A stretch of DNA of 37,154 nt from Alicyclobacillus sendaiensis NBRC 100866 (GTDB taxonomy: Bacteria > Bacillota > Bacilli > Alicyclobacillales > Alicyclobacillaceae). The notes beneath the pieces were generated by a model, which ran no database searches, was not told the DNA's origin, and worked only from the letters and a program-made list of their open reading frames with translations. The translations under genes were made by a program, and so were the position numbers. Positions 1-7,371 of this stretch are shown here, piece by piece. How positions within the stretch are numbered: the first letter of the stretch is position 1; each line of letters begins with the position of its first letter. Where the stretch lies: NCBI RefSeq assembly GCF_001552675.1, contig NZ_BCRQ01000027.1, positions 1-37,154 of the forward strand. Direction: 5' to 3'.

Positions 1-645
1 GCGCGCGCTGACCCAGTCGATCACGTCCTTCACCGTCTGCAGCCCGAGCCGCGCGCACAGTTCCATCTCCTTGCGCCACACCGCTGCGGTCATGCGCACA
101 TCCGCATCGGCCTGGTGGCGGCCGACCACCGGGATGCCGAGCCACTCGCATGCCTCCTCGAGCTTAAGCGGCCTCGCCGCCCGCGCGAGCACTTGGGCGA
201 CGACCGCCGTGTCCATGGCGAGCGGCCGCAGGCGAAGGCGCCACAGCGCGTCGGTCGCGCGCTGCAGAAAGCCGAGATCGTGCCGAATGTGGTGTGCAAT
301 CCACACGCGGCCGGCCCCAAGCTCCAGCGCTCGACGAAGCGCGGACTCGAGCGGCTCGCCGGCCCGCACCGCCTCCGGCGACAGCCCGGTCAGCTCCCAG
401 ATGTGCAACGGCACGTCCGCGACGTCGTCGTGGCGCACGACGGCGTAGAAGCTCTCGTCAGGTTCGTTTCTCCACCCGGAAAACGTGGCGCACGCCACCG
501 ACAGGATCTTGTCCCGAGCGGGAGAGAACCCGGACGTCTCGAGATCCAGCACGAAGTACGGCGCCTCGCCGAGGGGCCGCTCCCAGACGGGCACAGGCTC
601 GTCGCTCGCCGGCACCTCTCTCCGGAGGGAAAAAAACCACCTCAT
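1..645 (-). CDS. DEDDh 3'-5' exonuclease (DnaQ/RNase T type), 3' end outside window
   Basis: This is an exonuclease of the DNA polymerase III epsilon-like superfamily, which removes nucleotides from DNA or RNA 3' ends using two metal ions. Reading the minus strand from the ATG at 645 gives 215 residues without a stop up to the window edge. All acidic motifs are visible: DLETSG (Exo I), the HHIRHDLGFL segment (Exo II), and HQADADVRMT with the catalytic His and Asp of the DEDDh type. An N-terminal stretch of about 33 residues (MRWFFSLRREVPAS onward) precedes the domain. The start codon overlaps the stop of the upstream nucleotidyltransferase (ATGA, 642-645), so the two are probably translationally coupled. 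A GAGGGG site lies just before the ATG. It is a stand-alone exonuclease, not a PolC domain; substrate unknown. Confidence 0.85.
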   Translation of the reverse strand, partial: MRWFFSLRREVPASDEPVPVWERPLGEAPYFVLDLETSGFSPARDKILSVACATFSGWRNEPDESFYAVVRHDDVADVPLHIWELTGLSPEAVRAGEPLESALRRALELGAGRVWIAHHIRHDLGFLQRATDALWRLRLRPLAMDTAVVAQVLARAARPLKLEEACEWLGIPVVGRHQADADVRMTAAVWRKEMELCARLGLQTVKDVIDWVSAR

Positions 646-1673
646 CTCGATCCCCTCGGTTTCGGAAATCGACGGCACACCAGGCGCTCCAGGGCTTGCG
701 CCGTGCGAAGGTGCTCCTCGAGCGCTTCCTGCCAGGCGCGGGACAGGCTCGAGCGCGGGACGAGATCGACGGCGTCCCGCTGGCCTTTGAGCCAGCATTC
801 CGCGTGACGGCGCGCTCTAAGCCTCCATCCGAACCAGAGCGCGCGGACAATCGCGTCCGCCTGCAAGCCTTCGAGGGCGCCGATGCGGCCGAGCGATGTG
901 GCGCGATCCACCGAGGCGAGCGCGTCCACACCGTGGTGCAGGCTGAGCAGGCGAAGCGCGTGGATCATCGGCGCGAGGAACCGGTCCTTCACGTGGAAGA
1001 CGGCCCCTTCGCCGCTCGCCTGCCAGCGCACGCCGCGCACAGCGCCCCATCCGACCGTCCCGCGAATGCCGAGATGCGCCATCTGCCACTTCATGAACCC
1101 CGATTGGGCGATCACGCCGCGCACCTGCGCCGCCACCAGCGCCCACTGCGGCGCGTCGTCGAGGGGCGCCGCATCGACAGTCATGTACAAATAGCGGACA
1201 TTCGCCCAGTCCGGGAACTCGGCGTACGCCTGGACGCGCGCCCTCCACGCGTCTTCAGGGCCAAACCAGCGCGGGTTGCCGCCCATCACGTTGCCCATGC
1301 AAGGAGAGAAGCCCATGGGGCCCATCCAGCGCACAAACCGCTCGACGTCCGGGGCCGCGTCGTCGAGCCGGAGGTCGGTTGACGTGAGGAGCGCGAAGTC
1401 GAGATCGCTCTGCGGCAGATCCTCGCCCCGGGCGAGGGATCCCAGGGCAATGAGGCGCGCCCGGCGCCTGACGTCCGGCGAGACCGCTTCCGCCCAGCCC
1501 GCGAGCACGAACGCCCGGCGCTGCACCTGATAGGCTTCCAACCAGCGCTGAAACGCCGCGGTGTCGTCCGGCGGATGGTCATCCTGGAGCACAGACTCGC
1601 ACCACGCGCGCTGCAGCTCTTCGCCGCGCTCGCGAATGTCGCGCGCGTCCGTCACGCACAAAGGCACGTTCAC
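642..1673 (-). CDS. DUF294-type nucleotidyltransferase
   Basis: This is a predicted nucleotidyltransferase of the DUF294/GlnD-like group. The Pol-beta fold signature is clear: ALGSLARGE followed by QSDLDFALL, giving the GS helix start and the DxD metal pair about 90 residues in. The rest is helical and fits the 'putative nucleotidyltransferase substrate-binding' C-terminal domain. The CBS and cyclic-nucleotide domains found in many proteobacterial relatives are absent. The reading frame is open back to 1706. An ATG at 1679 abuts the GGAGG, so the GTG at 1673, seven bases after that GGAGG, is preferred. Its TGA overlaps the ATG of the downstream exonuclease. Conserved pairing of this family with a DnaQ-like exonuclease suggests a joint nucleotide or RNA end-processing role, which is inference. 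Confidence 0.75.
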   Translation of the reverse strand: MNVPLCVTDARDIRERGEELQRAWCESVLQDDHPPDDTAAFQRWLEAYQVQRRAFVLAGWAEAVSPDVRRRARLIALGSLARGEDLPQSDLDFALLTSTDLRLDDAAPDVERFVRWMGPMGFSPCMGNVMGGNPRWFGPEDAWRARVQAYAEFPDWANVRYLYMTVDAAPLDDAPQWALVAAQVRGVIAQSGFMKWQMAHLGIRGTVGWGAVRGVRWQASGEGAVFHVKDRFLAPMIHALRLLSLHHGVDALASVDRATSLGRIGALEGLQADAIVRALWFGWRLRARRHAECWLKGQRDAVDLVPRSSLSRAWQEALEEHLRTAQALERLVCRRFPKPRGSR

Positions 1674-1740
1674 GGCCATCCCTCCGCCCTGGTGTCTCCT
1701 GCCCATGTGAGGATTGCTAGATTTTTGAGATTTCGCGCAT

Positions 1741-1746
1741 TATGAT
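1741..1746 (+). promoter_or_regulatory. candidate -10 element upstream of the glutamine synthetase-like gene
   Basis: TATGAT lies 33 bases before the ATG at 1780. No convincing -35 box is found at 17 bases (TAGATT), so this is a weak prediction. I found no GlnR/TnrA box in the 1674-1779 gap. Confidence 0.3.
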
Positions 1747-1779
1747 GAACCCAGAAGATCATCCGGGTGGTGGATTTTC

Positions 1780-3045
1780 ATGACAAGTGTTGCATCGCTC
1801 CTCCGCCAGGTCGAGGCCGAGCGCATCGACGTCGTCCATCTGCAGTTCACCGACTTGATAGGCACCGTGAAGACGGTCGCCATCCCTGCGGGCCGACTTC
1901 CGGACGTCCTCGAACGCGGCGTGGGCTTCGACGGATCGTCCATCGAGGGCTTTGCGCGGGCCGAGGAGTCGGATATGCGCCTCGTGCCCGATCTCGCGAC
2001 GGCCTGCCTGTGGCCCTCCGGACCTGGCGCGCGCGCCCTGCGCCTCATCTGCGACGTCGTGCTGCCGGACGGCCTGCCGTTTGCCGGCGATCCCCGTCGG
2101 ATCCTGGCCCGCGCGGCGGACCGCGCCGCGACGTCCGGCGTGCCCCCGATGGCGATATCGGCCGAACTGGAGTTCTTTCTCCTCCCGCAGGGCGAGCGCG
2201 TGGAAGGCGCCCATCGCGGCGATCCCGCCCGCTATTTCGACGCGCCGTCCTCCGACCTCGCGGCGCAATCGCTCATGTCCATGGCTGAGGAGCTCATGGG
2301 CGCCGGCGTGCCCGTGACGCAGATCCACCACGAAGCGGCGCCGCACCAATACGAGATCGATCTCGCCGCGCGATCGCTCATGGCCGCAGTGGACGCCCTC
2401 GTCACCGCCAAACTCGTCATCCGCCGGGAGGCCGCGCGGTTCGGATTCACGGCGTCCTTCATGCCGAAGCCATTCACCGGCCATCCGGGCTCCGGCCTGC
2501 ACCTCACCTTCGCCCCCGCCTGCGCCACCGACGCGCCGCCATGGGCTTCGTTTGCCGCGGGCATCCTGGCGCACGCGCCCGGGCTCACTGCCATCGCCAA
2601 TCCGACGGTGAACAGCTACAAGCGCCTTGGCGGAAGTGAAGCGCCCGGCTTCGTCGCCTGGTCCGACCGCCACCCGGACCCCTACTTGCGCGCCGTCGGC
2701 GACGCGTGGGAATGGCGAGCCCCTGACGCGTCCGCGAATCCGTACCTCGCCATCGCCTGCGCACTCGCCGCGGGAGCGGACGGAATGGAACAGGCCCTGC
2801 CTCTGCCCGCGCGGTTGGACGATCGGCCGGAGAGGTGGTCCGAGGAACAGCGGTTCTTGCGGCACATCGACGCGCTGCCCGAAACCCTGCGGGACGCCCT
2901 CGATGCGCTCGAACAAGACGACTGCCTCCAGGCGGCACTCGGCGATCACGCCATGCGCCACTTCCTGGAGGCCAAGCGGCTGGAATGGGAGGCCTACGCG
3001 ACGACCGTCCACGTTTGGGAATGGGAGCAGTACCTCACGCTTTAA
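1780..3045 (+). CDS. glnA: glutamine synthetase-like ligase (divergent GSI)
   Basis: This 421-residue type I glutamine synthetase homologue would use ATP to couple an amine to glutamate. Catalytic landmarks are present: latch Asp51 in DGSSI, Glu129 and Glu131 in SAELEFF, Glu185 in IHHEAAP, Glu192 in HQYEID, His241 in GSGLH, flap Glu287 in GSEAP, Arg297 and Arg304, and Glu311/Arg313 in EWR. It is shorter than B. subtilis GlnA (444). The segment between Arg304 and EWR lacks about five residues, the second Arg of the usual ARNRS motif is Pro299, and the flap reads GGSEAP instead of PGYEAP. These changes lie around the substrate and ATP pocket, so it may be a paralogue acting on another amine. 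The Shine-Dalgarno is weak (GGTGGTGG). The gene converges on the ammonium transporter with overlapping stop codons. No glnR precedes it. Confidence 0.8.
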   Translation: MTSVASLLRQVEAERIDVVHLQFTDLIGTVKTVAIPAGRLPDVLERGVGFDGSSIEGFARAEESDMRLVPDLATACLWPSGPGARALRLICDVVLPDGLPFAGDPRRILARAADRAATSGVPPMAISAELEFFLLPQGERVEGAHRGDPARYFDAPSSDLAAQSLMSMAEELMGAGVPVTQIHHEAAPHQYEIDLAARSLMAAVDALVTAKLVIRREAARFGFTASFMPKPFTGHPGSGLHLTFAPACATDAPPWASFAAGILAHAPGLTAIANPTVNSYKRLGGSEAPGFVAWSDRHPDPYLRAVGDAWEWRAPDASANPYLAIACALAAGADGMEQALPLPARLDDRPERWSEEQRFLRHIDALPETLRDALDALEQDDCLQAALGDHAMRHFLEAKRLEWEAYATTVHVWEWEQYLTL

Positions 3046-4454
3046 TTCTGCGTTCCGTGCTCCAGCGGCGACTCCTTGATGAGCGGCGTCACGTTGGCGC
3101 CGAAATACTTCGGCAACTCCGACGCCGTGAGCGTCTCCGGATACGCGGACTCGGCGTGCAGGGCGAGATCGAGCCCCATGATCTCCTCTTCCTTCGTCAC
3201 GCGCAACCCCATAACCTTGTCGACGATCCAGAGCAGGATGAGGCTGCCGACGCCCGAGAACACCCACGTGCTCGCGACGCCGATGAGCTGGAGCAGGACC
3301 TGGTGTGGATTGCCATGGATCAGCCCGTTGGCCCCCGACGGGTTGACGGCGGTGGAGGCGAACAGGCCGGTGGCGATGGCGCCCCAGGTGCCCCCGATGC
3401 CGTGACCGCCGAACGCGTCGAGCGCGTCGTCGTAGCCGAGCTTCGCCTTCATGAAGGTGGACGCGAAGTAGCAGAATGCGCCGCCGAGAAGGCCGAGGAC
3501 GATGGAATAGCCCGGCGAGACGAAGCCTGCCGCGGGCGTGATGGCCACCAAGCCAGCCACGGCGCCGGCGCAAGCGCCAACCAGGGTCACGTGCCCCGTG
3601 CGAAGCTTCTCGACAATCATCCACCCCACCGCGGCAGCCGCCGTGGCCGTGTTGGTCGCCAAGAACGCCTCGGCCGACAGGAAGTTGGCCGCGACCGCGC
3701 TGCCCGCGTTGAATCCGAACCAACCGAACCACAAAAGCGCTGTGCCGAGGAGGACAAACGGCACGTTGTGCGCCTTGATCTCGCCCGTGCCGTGTTCCGC
3801 GCGGCGCCCGAGATACAGCGCCGCCATGAGACCGGCCACGCCGGAGGAGATGTGCACCACGGTGCCCCCCGCGAAGTCGAGGACGCCCAGATTGTGGAGC
3901 CAACCGCCCGCGCCCCACACCCAGTGCGCCAGCGGGTCATAGATGAACGTTGCCCACAGGACAATGAAGACCACGAACGAAGCGAAGCGGACGCGCTCCG
4001 CCAGCCCTCCCACAATCAGTGCAGGTGTGATGATGGCAAACATCATTTGAAAGATGGCGTAGAGCACGTTGGGAATGGTCGGCGCGTAGTCAGAATCCGG
4101 CGCCGCACCCACGCCGTGCATCATGAACCAACTCAGGTTGCCGATGATGTGGTGGAAGTCGGGCCCAAAGGCCAGGCTGTACCCGACGATGACCCATTGC
4201 AGGGAGACCACCAGGATGACCGCCACCACTTGCAGCATGGTCGTGATCACGTTTTTCGTCCGGACCAGGCCCCCGTAGAAGAAGGCGAGCCCCGGCGTCA
4301 TGAGCAGCACAAGGGCCGAGGAAGCGAGAATCCAGGCCTCATCTCCCGAATTGAGCGGTGATGTCGTCGTCGCCGCAAAGCACGTCGCGGGAACGAGAGC
4401 GGCGCCGAGCCCCGCCATGGCGGAGGCGAGCCACTTCCACCGTGTTCTGAGCAT
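3042..4454 (-). CDS. amtB: ammonium transporter, Amt/MEP/Rh family
   Basis: This membrane channel conducts ammonium or ammonia into the cell. It has an N-terminal signal-like segment ending near CFAATTTS, then eleven predicted helices. Family hallmarks are the FFYGG segment after helix 1, the pore Phe pair, a Trp at LWATF, and the twin pore histidines in PLAHWVWG (His177) and FGGHGIGG (His351). The frame is open to a GTG at 4466, but that codon touches the AAAGGAG. The ATG at 4454 is eleven bases downstream of it and is also preceded by GGGGGAG, so it is preferred (470 residues). No PII (glnK) gene follows; the next gene is convergent, with stop codons overlapping. Two GlnR/TnrA-like boxes upstream suggest induction under nitrogen limitation. 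Confidence 0.95.
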   Translation of the reverse strand: MLRTRWKWLASAMAGLGAALVPATCFAATTTSPLNSGDEAWILASSALVLLMTPGLAFFYGGLVRTKNVITTMLQVVAVILVVSLQWVIVGYSLAFGPDFHHIIGNLSWFMMHGVGAAPDSDYAPTIPNVLYAIFQMMFAIITPALIVGGLAERVRFASFVVFIVLWATFIYDPLAHWVWGAGGWLHNLGVLDFAGGTVVHISSGVAGLMAALYLGRRAEHGTGEIKAHNVPFVLLGTALLWFGWFGFNAGSAVAANFLSAEAFLATNTATAAAAVGWMIVEKLRTGHVTLVGACAGAVAGLVAITPAAGFVSPGYSIVLGLLGGAFCYFASTFMKAKLGYDDALDAFGGHGIGGTWGAIATGLFASTAVNPSGANGLIHGNPHQVLLQLIGVASTWVFSGVGSLILLWIVDKVMGLRVTKEEEIMGLDLALHAESAYPETLTASELPKYFGANVTPLIKESPLEHGTQN

Positions 4455-4486
4455 CTTCTCCCCCACTCCTTTGCGTGAATTTTTTT

Positions 4487-4515
4487 ATAACGATACACGC
4501 GCGCAACAGAGGCGT
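4487..4515 (-). promoter_or_regulatory. candidate amtB promoter
   Basis: On the minus strand TTGACG (4515-4510) is followed after 17 bases by TATCGT (about 4492-4487). This lies just upstream of the amtB ribosome binding site and downstream of the GlnR/TnrA-like box. The -35 is 5/6 to consensus; the -10 is moderate. Confidence 0.45.
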
Positions 4516-4525
4516 CAACGAAAAA

Positions 4526-4542
4526 TGTAAGATAATCTAACG
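4526..4542. promoter_or_regulatory. GlnR/TnrA-like operator, amtB-proximal
   Basis: TGTAAGATAATCTAACG matches the known Bacillus GlnR/TnrA consensus TGTNA-N7-TNACA at every specified position but the last. It sits about 70-90 bases upstream of the amtB start and just upstream of its candidate promoter, in AT-rich sequence that contrasts with the surrounding GC-rich DNA. TnrA activates the amtB homologue nrgA in B. subtilis from a similar position; the assignment here is by motif only. Confidence 0.6.
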
Positions 4543-4597
4543 TATTAAAGGATAACATCTTGACAACGAGTTTCAGGATAGCGTTTTCAGAAATTAG

Positions 4598-4614
4598 AGT
4601 CATATTTCTTTACA
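4598..4614. promoter_or_regulatory. second GlnR/TnrA-like operator
   Basis: AGTCATATTTCTTTACA reads on the other strand as TGTAA-N7-TGACT, one mismatch from TGTNA-N7-TNACA. Its centre is 72 bases, about seven helical turns, from the first box. It lies between amtB and the divergent HAD gene, so it could also affect the latter. Confidence 0.5.
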
Positions 4615-4677
4615 TATGACCGCGCGAGCCGTCCCGCGGCGTGGCACTTCCGGACCCTGCCTCCCCGGCGGCCGACG

Positions 4678-4686
4678 TGCTATACT
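4678..4686 (+). promoter_or_regulatory. extended -10 promoter of the HAD gene
   Basis: TGCTATACT is a good extended -10 element (TGN plus TATACT, 5/6) placed 31 bases before the ATG at 4718. No clear -35 box is present, as is common for extended -10 promoters. Confidence 0.5.
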
Positions 4687-4717
4687 CCAGGGAAGCGAAA
4701 GCCTACGGGAGGTCCGT

Positions 4718-5389
4718 ATGAGAGCCGTCATTTTCGATTTCGACGGAACCATCGTCGACACCGAGCGGGCGTGGTACGAGGCGTACGCCGGATTGTATCG
4801 GCAACACGGTCGTGAACTTCCGTTTCATCTCTACGCGAAAACAGTCGGCACAAGCGCCGACGCGTTCGATCCCGTCCGCCACCTGTGCGACGCGGACGCT
4901 TCCATCCGGCGGGAGGAGGCCGAGCGCGCGGTGGAGCAAGAACACCGGCGGCTGCTCGATGATGAGCCTCTCCGGCCTGGCGTGCGGGCTTCGCTGCAGG
5001 AGCTCCGGCGCCTTGGCGTGTCCATCGGCCTGGCCACGAGTTCTCGGCGGGCGTACGTCGAACCGTTTCTGGAGAAGTACGGAATTCAAGCCTTCTTCGA
5101 CGCCATCGCCACCGCCGACGACGTGATCCGGGTGAAGCCGGACCCCGAGTTGTACCAACTGGCCTGCCGGCGCCTCGGCGTGGCGCCTTCGGAGGCGCTC
5201 GCCGTCGAAGACTCGCCTCACGGCGCGCAGGCCGCCATCGCCGCAGGGCTTCCGGTGCTATGCGTGCCAAACGCCATCACCAAGCACCTGTCGTTTCCGG
5301 ACGGCTGTCTCTTTCGAAGCAGTTTGGAAGGGGTGGATTGGCCTTCGTTGCTCGAGGCCCTATCGGAGCGCGAAGAAGAGCAGGAATGA
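4718..5389 (+). CDS. HAD-superfamily phosphatase/phosphomutase (YhcW-like)
   Basis: This 223-residue cytosolic HAD hydrolase belongs to the beta-phosphoglucomutase-like subfamily. Motif I is FDFDGTIVD near the N-terminus (nucleophile Asp7, acid/base Asp9), motif II is LATSS, motif III is the Lys in RVKPDPE, and motif IV is VEDSPHG. A helical cap occupies roughly residues 15-80. The start is fixed by GGGAGG five bases before the ATG; the frame is open further upstream but lacks a second site. It resembles B. subtilis YhcW, whose substrate is not established. It is monocistronic, diverges from amtB, and ends at a hairpin shared with the convergent oppF. Confidence 0.85.
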   Translation: MRAVIFDFDGTIVDTERAWYEAYAGLYRQHGRELPFHLYAKTVGTSADAFDPVRHLCDADASIRREEAERAVEQEHRRLLDDEPLRPGVRASLQELRRLGVSIGLATSSRRAYVEPFLEKYGIQAFFDAIATADDVIRVKPDPELYQLACRRLGVAPSEALAVEDSPHGAQAAIAAGLPVLCVPNAITKHLSFPDGCLFRSSLEGVDWPSLLEALSEREEEQE

Positions 5390-5393
5390 GGCA

Positions 5394-5424
5394 GGGAGAG
5401 CGAAAGGTGTGGCGCTCTCCCTTT
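5394..5424. terminator. terminator hairpin between the HAD gene and oppF
   Basis: GGGAGAGCG (5394-5402) and CGCTCTCCC (5413-5421) form a perfect 9-bp stem around a 10-base loop, followed by TTT on the plus strand. It begins five bases after the HAD stop codon and lies between two convergent genes, so it could serve both directions. The T tract is short. Confidence 0.6.
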
Positions 5425-5435
5425 GGGGTCCGTCA

Positions 5436-6392
5436 TCAGGTAGCCAAATGGCATGCCACGGCGTGGTTGGGGCCGATAAGTCGCCGTTCCGGCTTGGTCG
5501 TCCGGCACCGATCGACGGCCATCGGACACCTGGGGTGGAAGGGGCACCCCTTGGGAGGATCGAACGGCGACGGAATCTCGCCCTGAATGGGCGTGAGCAC
5601 TTGGCGCTCCTCCAAACTTCGCGGCATCTTCAGAATGGACTGGATGAGCACCTGGGTGTACGGGTGCGTCGGGCGCGAGAACAGTTCCTCCGCGGGCGCC
5701 TGTTCCACCACTTCGCCGAGATACAACACCGCCACGACGTCGCTCAGGTACTCCACCACAGCGAGGTTGTGGGAAATGAAGATGTACGTCAGGTCGTAAT
5801 CCTGCTGCAGCTCGCGGAGGAGCTGAATGACCTGGACTTGAATCGAGACATCCAGCGCGGAGATGGGCTCGTCGCAGATGACGAGTTTCGGGCGAAGCGA
5901 CAACGCGCGCGCGATGCCCACGCGCTGAAGCTGGCCGCCCGAAAGCTCGTGTGGATACGCCCACTTCACCTCGCGAGGAAGCCCCACGCGCTCGAGCAGC
6001 TCATCGACCCGTTTTTGCCGCTCCTCCTTGGTCCCTATCCTGTGAATGATCATCGCGTCCTCGATGGCCATGCCGATGGTCATACGCGGGCTCATGCTGG
6101 CCATGGGGTCCTGGAAGATGATCTGCATCTCCTGCCGGAGCGGCCGCATCTGTTTCTGGGTAAAACGAGTGATGTCCTTCCCTTGGTACACGATCCGGCC
6201 CTCGGTCGCCTCGAGCAACTTCAGCACCAGTCGGCCCAGCGTTGACTTCCCGGAGCCACTTTCGCCCACGAGGCCAAACGTCTGCCCGCGCTGAAGTTGA
6301 AACGACACCTTTTCGACCGCGTGGAGATCGCGGCCCTGTACGCGAAACCGCTTCGACACCTCGTGCACTTCGAGCAGCACCTCAGATGACAT
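5436..6392 (-). CDS. oppF: ABC importer ATPase, OppF/DppF type
   Basis: This 318-residue cytoplasmic ATPase subunit is the last gene of the Opp-type importer operon. It shows Walker A GESGSGKST near residue 45, Q-loop FQDPMASM, the signature LSGGQLQRVGIARAL, Walker B LVICDEPISALD and the switch His in IFISHNLAVV. The C-terminal oligo/dipeptide extension carries the Cys cluster CPFHPRCPMAVDRC. The start overlaps the end of oppD by eleven bases and is preceded by AGGAGGT inside oppD, so the pair should be made in balance. The family energises peptide import, but members also import oligosaccharides, and the celA context favours a sugar here. Confidence 0.92.
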   Translation of the reverse strand: MSSEVLLEVHEVSKRFRVQGRDLHAVEKVSFQLQRGQTFGLVGESGSGKSTLGRLVLKLLEATEGRIVYQGKDITRFTQKQMRPLRQEMQIIFQDPMASMSPRMTIGMAIEDAMIIHRIGTKEERQKRVDELLERVGLPREVKWAYPHELSGGQLQRVGIARALSLRPKLVICDEPISALDVSIQVQVIQLLRELQQDYDLTYIFISHNLAVVEYLSDVVAVLYLGEVVEQAPAEELFSRPTHPYTQVLIQSILKMPRSLEERQVLTPIQGEIPSPFDPPKGCPFHPRCPMAVDRCRTTKPERRLIGPNHAVACHLAT

Positions 6393-7371
6393 CCGCCAGC
6401 ACCTCCTCCGCCCGATGGCACGCCACCCAATGCCCCGGCCCTATCTCGCGAAGCTGCGGCAGCTCGTTCCGGCACCGCTCCGTGGCGAGCGGACAGCGCG
6501 GCGCAAACGAGCAACTCCGCGGCATCTCCGTCACCGTGGGCGCCATGCCAGGGATGGGCTTCAGCGGTTTCGCGCGGTGGCCAATCTCGATGATGGAGTG
6601 CTTCAACCCGACCGTGTACGGATGCGCCGACTCGCGGATGAACGCCCCCGTGTCCGCGACCTCCATGATCTGCCCCGCGTACAAGACGATGATCCGGTCG
6701 CAGAAATTCGTCGCGACGCCGAAATCGTGCGTGATGATGGCGACCGCCATGTTCCGCTTGCGCCGCTGCTCCTCAAGCAACGCGAGGATCTGCATCTGGA
6801 CCGTCACGTCGAGCGCCGTCGTCGGCTCGTCCGCAATGAGCAACTGCGGCTCACAGGCCAGGGCAATGGCCATCATGATGCGCTGGCGCATGCCACCCGA
6901 AAACTCGTGCGGATAATTTCGAAAGCGCGCCCTGGGCTCGGGAATGCCCATCTCGTGCAAAAGTTGCAACGTGCGCTCAAACGCCTCGCGATGGCTGCAG
7001 AAGTGGTGTGCGAGCATGGCCTCCATAATCTGATCCCCAATCCGCATGACCGGATTGAGGCTCGTCATCGGATCCTGAAACACCACGCCGATCTCGCGCC
7101 CGCGGATGTCCTCCAGCTGTCGCTCCGACAGCTTCAGGAGGTCCGTCCCTTGAAACAGTGCCCGGCCCGAGCGAATGCGCCCGTTCTCGCGAATCAGGCC
7201 GATGGCCGACATCAGCGTCACCGACTTGCCGGATCCGCTTTCGCCGACAATGCCGAGCGTCTCCCCCTCTGCAATGGAGAAGCTCACTCCGTTGACGGCG
7301 TAGACCGTGTCTTCGCCGCGATCGAACTCAACACGCAGATCTTCGATGGACAGAAGCGGCTGTGACACCAT
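6382..7371 (-). CDS. oppD: ABC importer ATPase, OppD/DppD type
   Basis: This is the second ATPase subunit, about 329 residues, pairing with OppF in the nucleotide-binding heterodimer. Visible motifs are Walker A GESGSGKS, Q-loop FQDPMTSLN, signature SGGMRQRIMMAIAL, Walker B LLIADEPTTALD, the switch His in IITHDFGV, and a C-terminal Cys cluster CSFAPRCPLATERC. The frame opens at a GTG at 7374, but the ATG at 7371 is six bases after GGAGG and is preferred. It then shares one base with the oppC stop (TGATG). Confidence 0.92.
   Translation of the reverse strand: MVSQPLLSIEDLRVEFDRGEDTVYAVNGVSFSIAEGETLGIVGESGSGKSVTLMSAIGLIRENGRIRSGRALFQGTDLLKLSERQLEDIRGREIGVVFQDPMTSLNPVMRIGDQIMEAMLAHHFCSHREAFERTLQLLHEMGIPEPRARFRNYPHEFSGGMRQRIMMAIALACEPQLLIADEPTTALDVTVQMQILALLEEQRRKRNMAVAIITHDFGVATNFCDRIIVLYAGQIMEVADTGAFIRESAHPYTVGLKHSIIEIGHRAKPLKPIPGMAPTVTEMPRSCSFAPRCPLATERCRNELPQLREIGPGHWVACHRAEEVLADVI

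Noticed and set aside
1674-1779. GlnR/TnrA box before the glutamine synthetase-like gene
   Set aside because: The closest match, TGTGAGGATTGCTAGAT, fits only the left half-site.
1759-3918. A 719-codon minus-strand frame opposite the glutamine synthetase-like gene and through amtB
   Set aside because: Low-complexity Arg/Gly-rich translation, no family signature, and it crosses two clearly coded genes in other frames.
4560-4590. Promoter for the HAD gene using the perfect TTGACA at 4560-4565
   Set aside because: No -10 hexamer follows at 16-18 bases (GTTTTC at 17), and a good extended -10 lies closer to the gene.
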